In this document: piece after piece, positions 9,182-18,922 of the stretch
Position numbering within the stretch: the stretch's first letter is position 1
Layout: the number at the start of each line of letters is the position of its first letter
Assembly: GCA_043289735.1 (NCBI GenBank)
Contig: CP171343.1
Coordinates: 620,001-684,000 of the forward strand
Direction of reading: 5' to 3'
DNA from: Acetilactobacillus jinshanensis_A
GTDB taxonomy: Bacteria; Bacillota; Bacilli; Lactobacillales; Lactobacillaceae
Length of the DNA stretch: 64,000 nt
Notes under the pieces: model-generated
What the model was told of the DNA's origin: nothing
Database searches by the model: none
What the model saw: only the letters and a program-made list of their open reading frames with translations
Program-made: the position numbers and the translations under genes

Positions 9182-10553
9182 TTACAGGTTGTCGCCAGAT
9201 TCAAAATGTAGATGAGACAGGTTCAAGGCCTGCTTGACTAAGCTGCCCATCACGTCTTCGGTCCGTTTAGTGATCTGGTCAGCCTTTGATCCGATGAATG
9301 GCGTGAGCTTGGCAAGCTTTCTGGTAGGCGTTGACTTCGTTAATGAAGTGATGATAGTGCGGTTCGATGATGACCGACATGATCTTATACATCCAGTAGG
9401 CGCTCTTCATGGTGACTCGATTACCAGCGGTGGCGTAGTTAGCCGGTGTCTTGGTAATGTTGGCGTAGAACGGAACGTACGGACTGTAGGCAAAGAAGCC
9501 CATGGCGATCCATTCTAAAGCGGCGTACTTGGGACTAACTCCGTTGCGGATCTGCAAAATGTGCGAAATCTGGTTTCGGTCCAAAGCGATCGAACGGAAA
9601 GTCTGTTTCTGGTATTCGTTAGCGTGGGTGAACGGATCGTAAGGCGTCTGCTGGTAATGGGATGATAAGAAGGCTTCGACGTCTTCGACCGTCATCTTGC
9701 GTTCAGGCTTCATGATGAACGGGATGTTTTGACTAGTGGGTTGATCAGCTAAACCGAGCTTTCGCATTTGCTTGGGTGAGAACATCAAATGGCCGTACCA
9801 GGCTCGTGGCGTGTTGTAATAAGAATCCGCTTCGGTATGGGTGCCGGCGATGTTACGAAAGTTGAAGTCCGTCGGATCCGAATTCAGGTTCAGATGATTT
9901 TTCTGAACGAATGCCGGTAAGTCCTTGGAATACATGAAGTTCTGGTGGTCACTAAAGTTGATTTTTTGAATGTTGATCTGGTTTGGGGCGATGGCGTAGC
10001 TGTCGTCGGGGATCCGAACTGCGACCCAGTGATGACCACCGGCGGTTTCCATGTACCAGACTTCGTTATGATCGGAAAAGGCGATGCCGTTACTTTGACC
10101 GGTGCCGTACTTTTCGATTAATTTACCTAAGCGTTCGACGCCTTCACGGGCGCTGTTGATGTAGGGCAAAACCACCGTTAGCATGCAGCCTTCGTTGACG
10201 CTACCGCGCTGAACTAACGGATCGCAGCCCAAGAAACGCTGGTTGGAATAGGTGGTTTCGGTCGAACTCATGGCAACGTTCTTTTCGTTGATACCGGCTT
10301 CTTCGTACGACGGGTGATTCGACGGTTCACTGGGTTCCGTCGTGTAGCGATAAGCGTGCTTAGGAAGCGGAATCTTTGCGCCGGTTTCGTGTGATACGTA
10401 CATATTATGAGATTTATCACGTGCCGGACGAACGATAAAGCGCTTGGGACCGACCGGACCGTAACCGTCTTCGTTGCGGGCGACGATGGTTGAGCCGTCA
10501 ACGGTCGCTTTTTTACCGACTAGAATTGCGGTACATGCTAAATGTTTTTTCAT
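9182..10553 (-). pseudogene. pepD: C69-family dipeptidase, single frameshift near the C-terminus
   Basis: The main frame (10553 to 9279) starts MKKHLACTAILVGKK, where Cys-7 is the N-terminal nucleophile exposed by autoprocessing. It continues with DGSTIVARNEDG, AGINEKNVAMSSTETTYSN, GGHHWVAVRIPDD and NTPRAWYGH, all typical of the lactobacillar PepD/PepDA dipeptidase. Near 9285 the frame breaks, and the true tail (ADQITKRTEDVMGSLVKQAL) is read in another frame to a stop at 9182-9184. The defect removes only about 35 residues. The intact enzyme would release amino acids from dipeptides in the cytosol. A more damaged paralogue lies at 36.8-37.6 kb. Confidence 0.85.
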
Positions 10554-10627
10554 AACTTAATCTCCTTTAATTAATTTCGAATATTAAGTAATTTATAATT
10601 AATTATTTATTATTAATGGCATAAAAA

Positions 10628-10653
10628 TAAAGCCCCGACATTAACGGGGCTTT
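10628..10653. terminator. Strong GC hairpin between nagZ-like and pepD genes
   Basis: AAAGCCCCG-ACATTAA-CGGGGCTTT forms a 9-bp stem with A and T flanks. It can end transcription of the nagZ-like gene's strand region in either direction. Confidence 0.7.
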
Positions 10654-10665
10654 AAATTAATTAAT

Positions 10666-11583
10666 TTAGTAATTTAAACCCAGCTTATGTTTCATCATCA
10701 AGATGCGAGTAACGGAGGCGTTAACTTGCTTCTGAGAAATCTTGTGATGCTGAACGGCACGGGTTAATTGCGGAATGTAACGACGGAAACCTTGGGTCAT
10801 GATCATATCATCACCGGCCTTCATGGCTAAGAAAGCAGGGGAGACATGATGACGACGGGCGTAGCGCTGAATCGAAACGGCATCTAAACTGTCAGTAACG
10901 ATTACCCCGTTGAAATGTAAATCGTTTCTCAACAGGTTAATGTCTTTTCGTGATAGGGTGGCCGGAACGCCACGCTGGATCCGGTTTAAGATGATGTTAG
11001 TTACCATAACCGAATCGGCGCCGGCTTTAATACCTGCTTCAAACGGTACGAAGTCGTTATGCTTTAAGTAGTTTAGCTACGGTTGCTAGTGACCGGGGTA
11101 TAATCAGTATCGCCCTTAGCGTTTCCGTAACCGGGGAAGTGCTTTAAAGTTGCTGCGACGTGGTTGCCCTGGATTGCCGGGTTGCGATCTGAGATATATT
11201 TAGCGGTCTTTTTCGGGCCGTGACCAAAGGCTCGGAAGTAATGTAAGAACCGGGGTGGCCACATCGGCATCCGGAGCGTAATTCCAGTTGATGCCTAACT
11301 TACGATGATAAGCCGCCTGTGGTGACGGGTATCGGCTCGGGTTATAACCTAAACGGGATACGTCGCCGCCTTCTTCATCGGTACCGATCAATAGAGAATG
11401 ATGGGTAGCACGTTCCATGCATTATTGGATAAGCCGTCACCGACGATCATCTGGCCGACTTTCTGTCGCCAGCTCATGTGATTAATCTGGCGGGTAATTG
11501 GTTAGCTGCGGCGCTAGCCATGGATACCGTTAATAAAGTACCGGCAATAATATTTTTAAAAGAAGTTCTTAATAGCTTAAAAT
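10666..11583 (-). pseudogene. nagZ: Glycoside hydrolase family 3 beta-N-acetylhexosaminidase (NagZ-like), several frameshifts
   Basis: Pieces in three frames follow the GH3 order. A signal-like start (KLLRTSFKNIIAGTLLTVSMASAAA) at about 11583-11510 is followed by SWRQKVGQMIVGD, then GTDEEGGDVSRLG and LGINWNYAPDADVAT (11418-11250). KHFPGYGNAKGDTD (about 11150-11110) comes next, then VIVTDSLDA with the nucleophile Asp and the C-terminal helices (11007-10666). The intact protein would be a secreted hexosaminidase acting on cell-wall muropeptides. It carries at least three reading-frame breaks, including one between the KHFPGYG and TDSLDA parts. The gene lies next to the D-Ala-D-Ala carboxypeptidase in divergent orientation, suggesting a wall-turnover neighbourhood. 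Confidence 0.8.
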
Positions 11584-11725
11584 TTGTATAATTATCGTAT
11601 ATGCATCAAAATAATTGGATACGTAATGTGTCTACAGTTATGACAATAATCGGCAAGTCGGCAGCAACGATTTAATTCATAATCGGCACCGCCTTTACTT
11701 ACCGCACGCTAGCGCTGCCGTCGCT

Positions 11726-12589
11726 ATGGACGCCCGTACCGGTCAGATCGTTTATCAGAAGAACGAAAATCAGCACCGTCTGGTCGCATCCACTGGTAAG
11801 TTAATGGACTTATATTTAGTTGGCCGTAAAATCAATAATACGCCGAACGCCTGGAACCAGCGCGTTAAGATTAATAACGGTTTACGTCGGATGAGCTATG
11901 ACGGCAACGATGGTGGCTACCATTTTACCGGTGGTCACAAATACACCGTCGGTAACTTAATGAAGGCCGGCATCATCGCTTCGTCTAATAACGCTGCGAT
12001 TGCCTTAGGCCAGTGGGCAGGTAATAGCAATCATCATTTTTTGTATATGGAAAATAAGCAGTCCCGTTTGTGGCACCTACGAGCTCACTTTATTTCAGCA
12101 TCCGGCTTAGAAAACGGTGATTTGATACCATGGGGCTACGGTGTCCGTGGCTATAGTAACGGTGCCGGTAACGAAGTTTCCGCTAAGGATTTAGCCGTAA
12201 TTTCCTATCACATCTTGAAGGATTATCCGCAATTCTTAAAGTACTCCAAAGTTGGTGATATGCACGAAGACGGTCAGAACTTATATAACTACAACGAATT
12301 CTTACCGCATCATGACTACACTTACTTAGTTCACGGCTTACACGTCGACGGCTTAAAGACCGGCTGGACTCCAGCTGCCGGTTACTGCTTCGTAGGTACT
12401 GCTAAGATGCCACATCGTGACCGCATCATTACCGTTGTCTTGAACGATAATCATCAGTGGCACGAAAGCAACGATTTAATGCGATATGCATATAAAAATT
12501 CCAAATTATCCTCGCAAAAGTTAAATTTTTGCGGGGATTTTTCTTTACCCTTTATATGGAAGAAAATAAAAATAACCGTGGCAAACTGA
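11726..12589 (+). pseudogene. dacA: Serine-type D-alanyl-D-alanine carboxypeptidase (PBP5/DacA family), no start or signal peptide
   Basis: The frame contains all three penicillin-binding motifs: SxxK (ASTGKLMDLY), SxN (IASSNNAAIAL) and KTG (GLKTGWTPAAGYCF). The enzyme trims the terminal D-Ala of peptidoglycan stem peptides outside the membrane. The frame is open upstream to about 11625 but has no start codon or signal peptide. PHASAAVAMDARTG is the usual beginning of the mature protein, so the leader is lost or out of frame. The frame also overruns: an intrinsic terminator (12510-12545) lies inside its last codons. The natural stop, after about MRYAYKN, was therefore lost to a frameshift near 12500. 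Confidence 0.82.
12510..12545 (+). terminator. Intrinsic terminator of dacA
   Basis: CCTCGCAAAA / TTTTGCGGGG with a 7-base loop is followed by TTTTTCTTT. It lies within the overrunning dacA frame and ahead of the next permease gene. Confidence 0.75.
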
Positions 12590-13905
12590 CCGTTCTCGGT
12601 CTATTTGCCTTAGCAATTTCAGGGATTGCGCCGACCGGCTCGATGGCGTACAGTACTACTGCAACCGCTAAAGTTGCTGGATATAACGTTCCGCTGTCGT
12701 TCCTGCTGGGCGGCCTTGGTATTTTATGTGTCGCGTTATGTTTTGCCGCCATGGCCAAACATATCGCTGGATCAGGTTCAGCTTATGCTTATAACCGCCA
12801 GGCCTTTGGTGAAAAAGGCGGGTTTATTACCGGCTGGATCATGGTGTTCGCCTATTTCGTACTGATGATCTCGCAGCCGGGTCTAGCCGCTAATTACATC
12901 AACGTCTTCTTGCATCATTTCGGTATTTCACTTTCGATGAACTGGATGACGTTCATTATTATCGGCGTCGTCTGGCTGATTTCCTTATTCGGGATCAAGG
13001 TCACCAGTAAGATTGCCTTCGTGACCGAAGGGATTTCGTTAATCATTTTGATTATTTTATCGGCCATTATTTTAATTAAAGCCGGTATCACCGGAACCAT
13101 TAATCCTAAGCCCTTTGTACCGCACCATAATTACGGCGGCATCGGGCAGGGAATGATCTTTGCGATTTTATCCTACTCGGGGTTTGAAGAGATCAGTACC
13201 GTTTCGTTTCGAACTAAGAATCCGAAACGAACCATTCCCCGAACCATGATCTGGACCGTAATTTTAATCATGGCCTTTTACCTGGTAGTTACCTTTGTCG
13301 AAGTCAACGGCTTCGGAATTAAGAATATCGGTGCGTTTGCTAATTCACCGTCGCCGTTGGATACTTTATCGACGACTTACTTAGGTAACGGAATGGCGAT
13401 GATAATGGACATTGCCATCCTGTTGAGCGGCATAGCATCCGTTTTAGGATGTACCAACGCTTGTGCATATATGATGTACGCGTTAGGTGCCCATCATTAT
13501 TTACCGAGCCCGCTAGGCAAATTTGATGCTGATTTGAACAGTCCCAAGAACGCCGTTAACGTAACCTTTATTTTGTGTGCGATTGCTTACGCTATTTTTG
13601 GGATCCCCTACGGTTATCAAGCAATGTATTCGAACGCTTCGACTTTAGGCGTCATGGGAATTTTGATCGTTTATATGATGGTCTGCGCCGGTAGCGGAGT
13701 TTATTTTGCTCGTCGCAAGGACGTTCGTTTCTCATGGTTCCGTCATTTGATTATCCCCGTGGTTGGAATTTTAGTTCTGATCATGCCGTTCGTCAGTAAT
13801 ATCTATCCCGTTCCGCAGTTTCCGGGTAATTTATATCCATACATTATCATCGGTTGGATCGTGATCGGCTTTATCGTGGCTTACGTAAAGAAGTTTACTT
13901 TTTAG
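12556..13905 (+). CDS. APC-superfamily amino-acid permease
   Basis: The ATG at 12556 gives a complete 449-residue carrier with about 12 membrane segments; the in-frame start at 12529 would read through the dacA terminator. The first segment has the APC unwound-helix motif GLFALAISGIAPTGSMAYS, and SYSGFEEISTVSFRTKNPKRTIPR is the conserved loop between segments 6 and 7. It should import or exchange an amino acid or related cation. No clear ribosome site precedes the ATG. A broken relative with the same SMA...PLSF block lies at 49.7-50.5 kb. galE follows 34 bases downstream. Confidence 0.82.
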   Translation: MEENKNNRGKLTVLGLFALAISGIAPTGSMAYSTTATAKVAGYNVPLSFLLGGLGILCVALCFAAMAKHIAGSGSAYAYNRQAFGEKGGFITGWIMVFAYFVLMISQPGLAANYINVFLHHFGISLSMNWMTFIIIGVVWLISLFGIKVTSKIAFVTEGISLIILIILSAIILIKAGITGTINPKPFVPHHNYGGIGQGMIFAILSYSGFEEISTVSFRTKNPKRTIPRTMIWTVILIMAFYLVVTFVEVNGFGIKNIGAFANSPSPLDTLSTTYLGNGMAMIMDIAILLSGIASVLGCTNACAYMMYALGAHHYLPSPLGKFDADLNSPKNAVNVTFILCAIAYAIFGIPYGYQAMYSNASTLGVMGILIVYMMVCAGSGVYFARRKDVRFSWFRHLIIPVVGILVLIMPFVSNIYPVPQFPGNLYPYIIIGWIVIGFIVAYVKKFTF

Positions 13906-13939
13906 AAAATTAATTTGATTATTATAGGGAGTCAATGTT

Positions 13940-14929
13940 ATGACGATTTTGGTTACCGGTGGAGCCGGGTATATCGGCTCGCATACCGTTGACGGTTTAA
14001 TAAATCACGGCTTCGATGTGGTGGTGGTCGATAATCTGTTAACCGGTCACCGGCGAGCCGTTAATTCGAAGGCCCGTTTTTATAAAGGTGACGTTCGTGA
14101 CCGGACTTTTTTGGATCACGTCTTTAAAAGGGAACCCGTTGACGGAGTAATTCATTTTGCGTCCATTTCAATCGTTTCGGAATCCATGAAGGACCCGTTG
14201 AAGTACTTTGATGATAACGTTAAAGGCACCATTACTTTATTGGAAGTAATGCATGAACATAACGTTAAACGAATCGTCTTTTCGTCTTCAGCGGCTACCT
14301 ATGGCGAACCGAAACGGATTCCGATTAAAGAAACCGATCCGCAGGTTCCTACCAATCCATATGGTGAAACTAAGTTAATGATGGAAAAGATGATGCACTG
14401 GGCCGACGTAGCCTACGGCATTCACTTCATTGCTCTACGTTACTTTAACGTCGGTGGTGCTAAGCTCGACGGCAGCATCGGTGAAGACCATAATCCGGAA
14501 ACCCATCTGATTCCGATCATCTTACAGGTTGCTTTGGGCCAACGACCAAAATTACAGATTTTTGGTAACGACTATCCAACTAAAGACGGGACCAACGTTC
14601 GAGACTACGTTCACGTCTTGGACTTAGCCGATGCTCACATCTTAGCCATGAAGCGATTACTTAAGGGTGGCCATTCCGACGCCTTTAACTTAGGCTCGTC
14701 CACCGGTTTCTCTAATTTACAGATGTTACATGCTGCTAGAGACGTTACGGGTAAACCGATTCCAGGCTGAATGGCTCCGCGTCGTCCCGGTGATCCGAGT
14801 ACTTTGATTGCTGATTCTACAAAAGCCCGTAAAGTTTTGGGCTGGCGGCCGAAGTATGACGACATTAATAAGATTATTGCAAGTGCGTGGACGTGGACAC
14901 GAAAACATCCGAATGGATATGAGAAATAA
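13940..14929 (+). pseudogene. galE: UDP-glucose 4-epimerase with one in-frame TGA
   Basis: The protein begins with the NAD-binding motif GGAGYIGSHTVD and has the catalytic Ser-Ser...Tyr-x3-Lys set (FSSSAATYGEP; NPYGETK). It belongs to the Leloir pathway, interconverting UDP-glucose and UDP-galactose. At 14768-14770 an in-frame TGA follows KPIPG. The same frame then continues MAPRRPGDPSTLIADSTKAR and ends after HPNGYEK at 14929, giving the normal total of about 330 residues. The only lesion is therefore a nonsense codon. The substrate-binding tail is lost in the short product. ATG 13940 has GGGAGTC before it. Confidence 0.88.
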
Positions 14930-15126
14930 TGAAAAATAATCACACCAAACTTCGTAATTTGCCAAAAAGCAATCAAATCTTTTTATATTCTTACTTCGCT
15001 CTACTATTATTAACCTTAGGAGGCTTCATAGCCGCCGCGGTCGGTTCATCTGCTGCCGAACTGATCTGTACCGTTCTTGTGATAATCACTCTCATCGCTA
15101 ACGTTACGGCAGCGTTTCTAAAATAA
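14929..15126 (+). CDS. Small two-segment membrane protein
   Basis: The start overlaps the galE stop (TAATG), which indicates translational coupling. The 65-residue product has two hydrophobic helices (about 22-40 and 45-63) after a basic N-terminus and belongs in the membrane. The family is not recognised. It is intact. Confidence 0.55.
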   Translation: MKNNHTKLRNLPKSNQIFLYSYFALLLLTLGGFIAAAVGSSAAELICTVLVIITLIANVTAAFLK

Positions 15127-15144
15127 CTATATGAAGGTGAGATT

Positions 15145-15505
15145 ATGAGTAAAGTAATTCATCATATTCATCCCCATGTAATGGGCTCACAAGATCATCA
15201 ATCATAATAATCATAATAATGATCATAATTTCTTTAAGCACTTTAGTCATGGTAATAATAATGGTGTTCATAGCTTTAGCGCTACCTATAGCAACGTTAA
15301 CGGTCACGTTAAGCGGCATTTCTCGAAGAACGGCCATCAGGTCAATTCCAAAGACGCTATGGCTCAGATGAAGAAGATGGACGAAGACATGAACCGCAGT
15401 TTTCAGCAGATGGATCGTGCTTTTGGCGGTCTCGGTAACGACTTCGGCGGTGACTTCTTAGGTAACGATCGTTCCGATGATCATCGGCATCATCCGTTCC
15501 GTTAA
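15145..15505 (+). pseudogene. Small His/Asn-rich protein, frameshifted
   Basis: ATG 15145 follows GAAGGTGAG. The first frame (MSKVIHHIHPHVMGS...) stops after 20 codons. Another frame then gives about 100 residues: NNHNNDHNFFKHFSHGNN, a middle MAQMKKMDEDMNRSFQQMDRAF, then GGLGNDFGGDF and a terminal DDHRHHPFR. Histidine clusters at both ends suggest metal binding or a chaperone-like role, but no family is recognised. A strong terminator follows, so this was a real gene. Confidence 0.5.
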
Positions 15506-15508
15506 GAG

Positions 15509-15545
15509 AAGTTCGTGAATTTCACTTCACGAACTTTTCTTTTTA
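15509..15545 (+). terminator. Intrinsic terminator
   Basis: AAGTTCGTGAA / TTCACGAACTT (11-bp perfect stem) is followed by TTTTCTTTTT. Confidence 0.85.
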
Positions 15546-15585
15546 CAATAAACATGTTGGAGTGATTACGTGTTAAATCATCGTC

Positions 15586-15620
15586 AAAACCTCTTCGAAA
15601 TCTTAAAATTAGAGGTTTTT
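15586..15620 (+). terminator. Terminator-like hairpin ahead of permease remnant
   Basis: AAAACCTCT and AGAGGTTTTT pair across an 16-18 base loop, with T residues on the 3' side. It lies just before a coding remnant, so it may be the old 5' attenuator of that gene or an isolated terminator. Confidence 0.45.
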
Positions 15621-15623
15621 ATT

Positions 15624-15790
15624 ATGGCTTTTTACCAAATGGGTTACGCTAGTATCATTTGGTACATGTGGGCTTTTTCCTGGATTAAATCCATACGTGT
15701 TAATGGGTAACTTAGGCCAAATCCTGACCGACATGAACAACGTATCCACCATTTTCCTTTCAACGTCGTCCAGCCACTATTGACCGGTGA
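15624..15790 (+). pseudogene. APC permease remnant
   Basis: MAFYQMGYASIIWYMWAF closely matches the N-terminal NQMGYASIIWYL of the broken permease at 37.6-38.7 kb. After about 25 codons a different frame reads NPYVLMGNLGQILTDMNNVSTIF and then stops. It is a collage of short pieces of one or two amino-acid carriers and encodes nothing functional. Confidence 0.45.
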
Positions 15791-15908
15791 TTACATGACC
15801 GCTTTTTGGACCATTATAAACATTATCTGAAATAATATTAAATTAATTAATATTTATTATATAATAAACAAACAAATTTGGAATTAATTAAACGGAATCA
15901 TTTTAAAA

Positions 15909-16085
15909 CGTCGTAATTTTGTGTCCTGGTTAGCTGAAGTGTTACCAGAATATCAGCATGAGGATGCTAGTCAACTTGGTGAAAACATTCGTAAGTGCCT
16001 AGACACAAATGCCCAACGATTTGTGATCATGTTCAAATCTGGTGGTCAACGTCAACGTATTGCGATTGCGCGCGCTATTGAATAA
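15909..16085 (+). pseudogene. Chimeric remnant ending in an ABC-ATPase signature
   Basis: An open frame without a start reads RRNFVSWLAEVLPEYQ...LDTNAQRFVIMFK and then abruptly SGGQRQRIAIARAIE and a stop. The second part is the ABC transporter signature helix. The first part does not belong to an ABC ATPase and is not recognised. This looks like a deletion junction between two genes. Confidence 0.45.
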
Positions 16086-16249
16086 GGAGTGAACTAGATT
16101 GGATAAATACAATGCCATTACTTTGATCCATATCATCTTCAGTGATGTTATTTAGGGAGATGTTTTTAATTAATATTTATGCTAATAAGTCTGGTAAGAA
16201 AGTCATTTTTATATAAATTATTTAGATAGTTTCTATTTATTAATACTTT

Positions 16250-16721
16250 ATGAAGATGCAACCCGGGCGGGGTAAAATCTTCTTCGCTCACGAAGTCGAG
16301 GGCTTAAAATTACTCAGTCAAGCAGCCTCGGTCCCTAAAGTCATTACCTACGGGCAAGTCGGCTCAGATGGCTATTTAATCCTCAATTGGCTCAATATGC
16401 CCTAGGGCAAACGGTTGCTCATGTCCATCAGATCCATGCTAAAAAATTCGGCTTAACAATGGCAGACAGCTGGGTTACTTTTTATATCAAACAACGGATG
16501 GATCCTTTGATTACTACTCCGATCCAAATCATAAAGTGATCCCTAGTTTGCTACACGGCGATCTATGGTTCGGCAACGTTGACTTTACAGCCGACGGAAA
16601 GCCGATGCTGATCGACCCGGACGTTTTCTTCGGTGATCGTGAAATGGATTTGGGCTACAACAGTATTTATCCCGTCCGACCGGGATTTCAAGACCGGTTG
16701 CCGTGGTACCAATTTAATTAA
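16250..16721 (+). pseudogene. Fructosamine/ketosamine-3-kinase family phosphotransferase, fragmented
   Basis: Three frames follow the family order. MKMQPGRGKIFFAHEVEGLK comes first, then SVPKVITYGQVGSDGYLILNW. Next come GQTVAHVHQIHAKKFGL, the catalytic loop LLHGDLWFGNVDF and the metal site LIDPDVFFGDREMDLG. The intact enzyme phosphorylates sugar-amine adducts on proteins or small molecules. Frame breaks occur near 16400 and 16480. The N-terminal lobe is short and the last 60-70 residues are missing. No transcription signal is evident upstream. Confidence 0.75.
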
Positions 16722-16765
16722 GCTAAAATTTAAATAAATAATAAATAATTAATTATATATTATAT

Positions 16766-16793
16766 AAAAGCGCTTGTCAATCATGTTATTATA
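16766..16793 (+). promoter_or_regulatory. Promoter with imperfect cre-like box
   Basis: AAAAGCGCTTGTCA resembles the catabolite-responsive cre consensus with mismatches at its first bases. It is followed by TATTATAAT at about 16785-16793, a plausible -10. The gene at 16828 lies downstream. Confidence 0.35.
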
Positions 16794-16827
16794 ATAATGA
16801 ACATTAAAGTAAAATTAGGTGATTAAA

Positions 16828-16995
16828 ATGATGAAAAAATACTTTACAACTGCTAAAAAGGCCCGAGCTTACTTAGAACATTACATTAGTGAATTTACGA
16901 TTGAAGACCTTCGTAGCATGAAGGCCAGTACGGTCATTAATTTAGCTAATGCTGATAAGCAAGCCAGTAAAGAAGCCGAGTCGTGGGGTTTATGA
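16828..16995 (+). CDS. Small hypothetical protein (55 residues)
   Basis: MMKKYFTTAKKARAYLEHYI starts a helical, charged peptide ending AESWGL. It has its own promoter-like region upstream and a modest ribosome site. It has no signal peptide and is not recognised. It immediately precedes the truncated lactonase frame and could instead be a foreign N-terminus joined to it. Confidence 0.4.
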   Translation: MMKKYFTTAKKARAYLEHYISEFTIEDLRSMKASTVINLANADKQASKEAESWGL

Positions 16996-17897
16996 ATTGG
17001 AACTTGATGATAATAAAAAACGTTTGCAGAAATTGCGTTTTGTGGCTTCAGCGGTAATCCCACTTATTTAGCACTATCCAAGAAGAATCGAATTTACGCC
17101 ATTGATAAGGTTTGGCCTAAGAATTTAGGTGAAGTGACGAAAAGCAGCAATTAGTCTTTACCGCTAATTATCATACCGGTGCTGTAATCATTTATAAGAT
17201 TCAGGCTAACGGCTCCTTAAAGGAAACTGACCGAGTTGTGGATAAAGGGCATACCGGTCCGCGTCCTGAACAACAGGACGGCGCTCATCCGCACTTTGCC
17301 GATCTAACGCCTGACGGTCGATTAGTCGTCGTAGATTTAGGTCAGGATCGAGTTTATTTGTATAATTTAAGCGATGCTGGCAAATTGAGCCTGGTTAGCA
17401 AGTTTCAATTTAAGCCTGGTTTTGGTCCACGGCATATCGTCTTTGATTCAAAAAAGGGCGTTGCTTATGTATCAGCTGAATTAAGCAGTAACGTGGCGGT
17501 GTTAAATTATGATGCCAAAGCTGGTAAATTCACGTTGAAACAGATTATTTCAACCATTCCGGATACTTGGACTAAGCATAACGGTGCCGCGGCAATTCGG
17601 ATGTCCAAGGACGGTCGATATATTTACGTGTCTAATCGCGGGTACAATAGTATTGCCGTCTTTCGTTCCGACGCGAGTGGCAAATTAAAGTTGATTCAGC
17701 AGATTCCGACTGCCGGTGATTTCCCGCGTGACTTTAATTTTAATTATGATCAGAGCATGGTGATTGCTCTAAATCAAAATACTAACAACGCTACTTTATA
17801 CGAGCGGAATCCCATAACTGGCAAGTTAAAATTGATTCAGAAAGATTTTACCGTTCCCGAAGGCGTTTGTGTTTGTCCAGAGAAGATTATTAAATAA
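16996..17897 (+). pseudogene. 6-phosphogluconolactonase-like seven-bladed propeller lactonase, N-terminus lost
   Basis: The main frame (17238-17897) has GHTGPRPEQQDGAHPHFADLTPDGR, the diagnostic lactonase-family block, followed by YVSNRGYNSIAVF and GDFPRDFNFNYD. Upstream pieces in other frames (ASAGNPTYLALSKKNRIYAID; FTANYHTGAVIIYKI) supply blades 1-2, so at least two frameshifts are present. The usual first strand (roughly fLGTYTkr..gIy) is missing. The intact enzyme would hydrolyse 6-phosphogluconolactone in the oxidative pentose phosphate route. C-terminal blades look complete but end in an unusual VCVCPEKIIK. Confidence 0.8.
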
Positions 17898-17901
17898 ATA
17901 T

Positions 17902-17935
17902 GAATTAATTAAGAATTTACGTTCTTAATTAATTC
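17902..17935. repeat. Perfect 14-bp inverted repeat after the lactonase remnant
   Basis: GAATTAATTAAGAA (17902-17915) pairs exactly with TTCTTAATTAATTC (17922-17935). The stem is AT-only apart from its ends and has only a short T stretch downstream, so it is a weak terminator at best. Confidence 0.45.
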
Positions 17936-17953
17936 AATCTGTTTTGAAAAATA

Positions 17954-18922
17954 ATGAAAAATAAGAAAGCAATCGCATTTTTATTATCGTTATGGAACGG
18001 TGGTTGCACCAGCAAAAGACGGCTCAATTTGTAACGCCCCGAATTACATTGCTGATAAAGAAGGCTTCTTTAAGAAGAATGGCTTAAAACCGGATTTACG
18101 AGCTAGTCCTAAGGACATCAGTGTTTTGGAAGCCGGTTTCGCAAGCGGTAAGTATGATGTTAACAACGGTGATTTTCAATATTTACCCGCAATTCAAAAC
18201 GGGGCACCGATTAAAGCGGCGGCAGGATTACATCAGGGCTGTATCAAAATCTTGGTTCCTAAGAATTCACGGATTCACAGTGTTAAGCAGTTAAAGAATA
18301 AGAATATTGGCGTCCCAGCGCCAGGTTCGACCCCGCAATTTGTAGCCTCGATCGCTCTAGAGCATTCGGGAGTCAATCCTAAAGACGGCGTTAAGTGGCG
18401 TAGTTATCCAAATAATTTACTAGGACAAGCCGCGACTAAAGGCCAAGTCCAAGCCATTGGGGTCGTTGATCCGTTTGCTTCCCAATATCAGCACGAAGAT
18501 CATTTTCGGGTCTTAGTTGACAATAATAACCGAAATGGTAATAATCACATGGCCAAGATGGGGATGAAAAAGCACGGTTCATGCTGTTATCTCTATCTTT
18601 CAAGCCGTTTGATTCGAAAAGATCCGGCTAAAGCTAAAGCCATCGTGAAATCTTATCAAGAAGCAGCGGACTGGATCAATCGACATCCAAAGAAGACGGC
18701 TGAAATTGAGTTGAATGATCATTTTGTATCCCGGACTAAGTATGCAAACGTTAAGCATTTAACCGCCATTTTAGCAGCGAAAAATTCCACTTTAATGTGA
18801 ACGATGGCAAAAAGGATTATAAGAATTACATCGTTCAGCTCAAGCGGGCTGGTTATCTAAAGAAAGACACCAATGTTAACCAGCTTTTAAATTATTCTTA
18901 TTGGGATTCTCAATCAAAATAA
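17954..18922 (+). pseudogene. SsuA/NMT1-type ABC substrate-binding protein, frameshifted at both ends
   Basis: The body (18000-18800) reads APNYIADKEGFFKKNGL...VLEAGFASGKYDV...AAAGLHQGCIKILVPKNS. This is the NMT1/SsuA class binding nitrate, sulfonates, taurine or thiamine precursors. A lipoprotein-like leader (MKNKKAIAFLLSL...GGC) is in another frame. The tail (DYKNYIVQLKRAGYLKKDTNV) is in a third frame after about 18798. The gene leads a binding protein - permease - ATPase set whose three members all carry frame breaks. The substrate cannot be decided. Confidence 0.8.

Noticed and set aside
17902..17935. Intrinsic terminator after the lactonase remnant
   Set aside because: The stem is almost only A-T and lacks a proper T-run, so it was listed as an inverted repeat instead.
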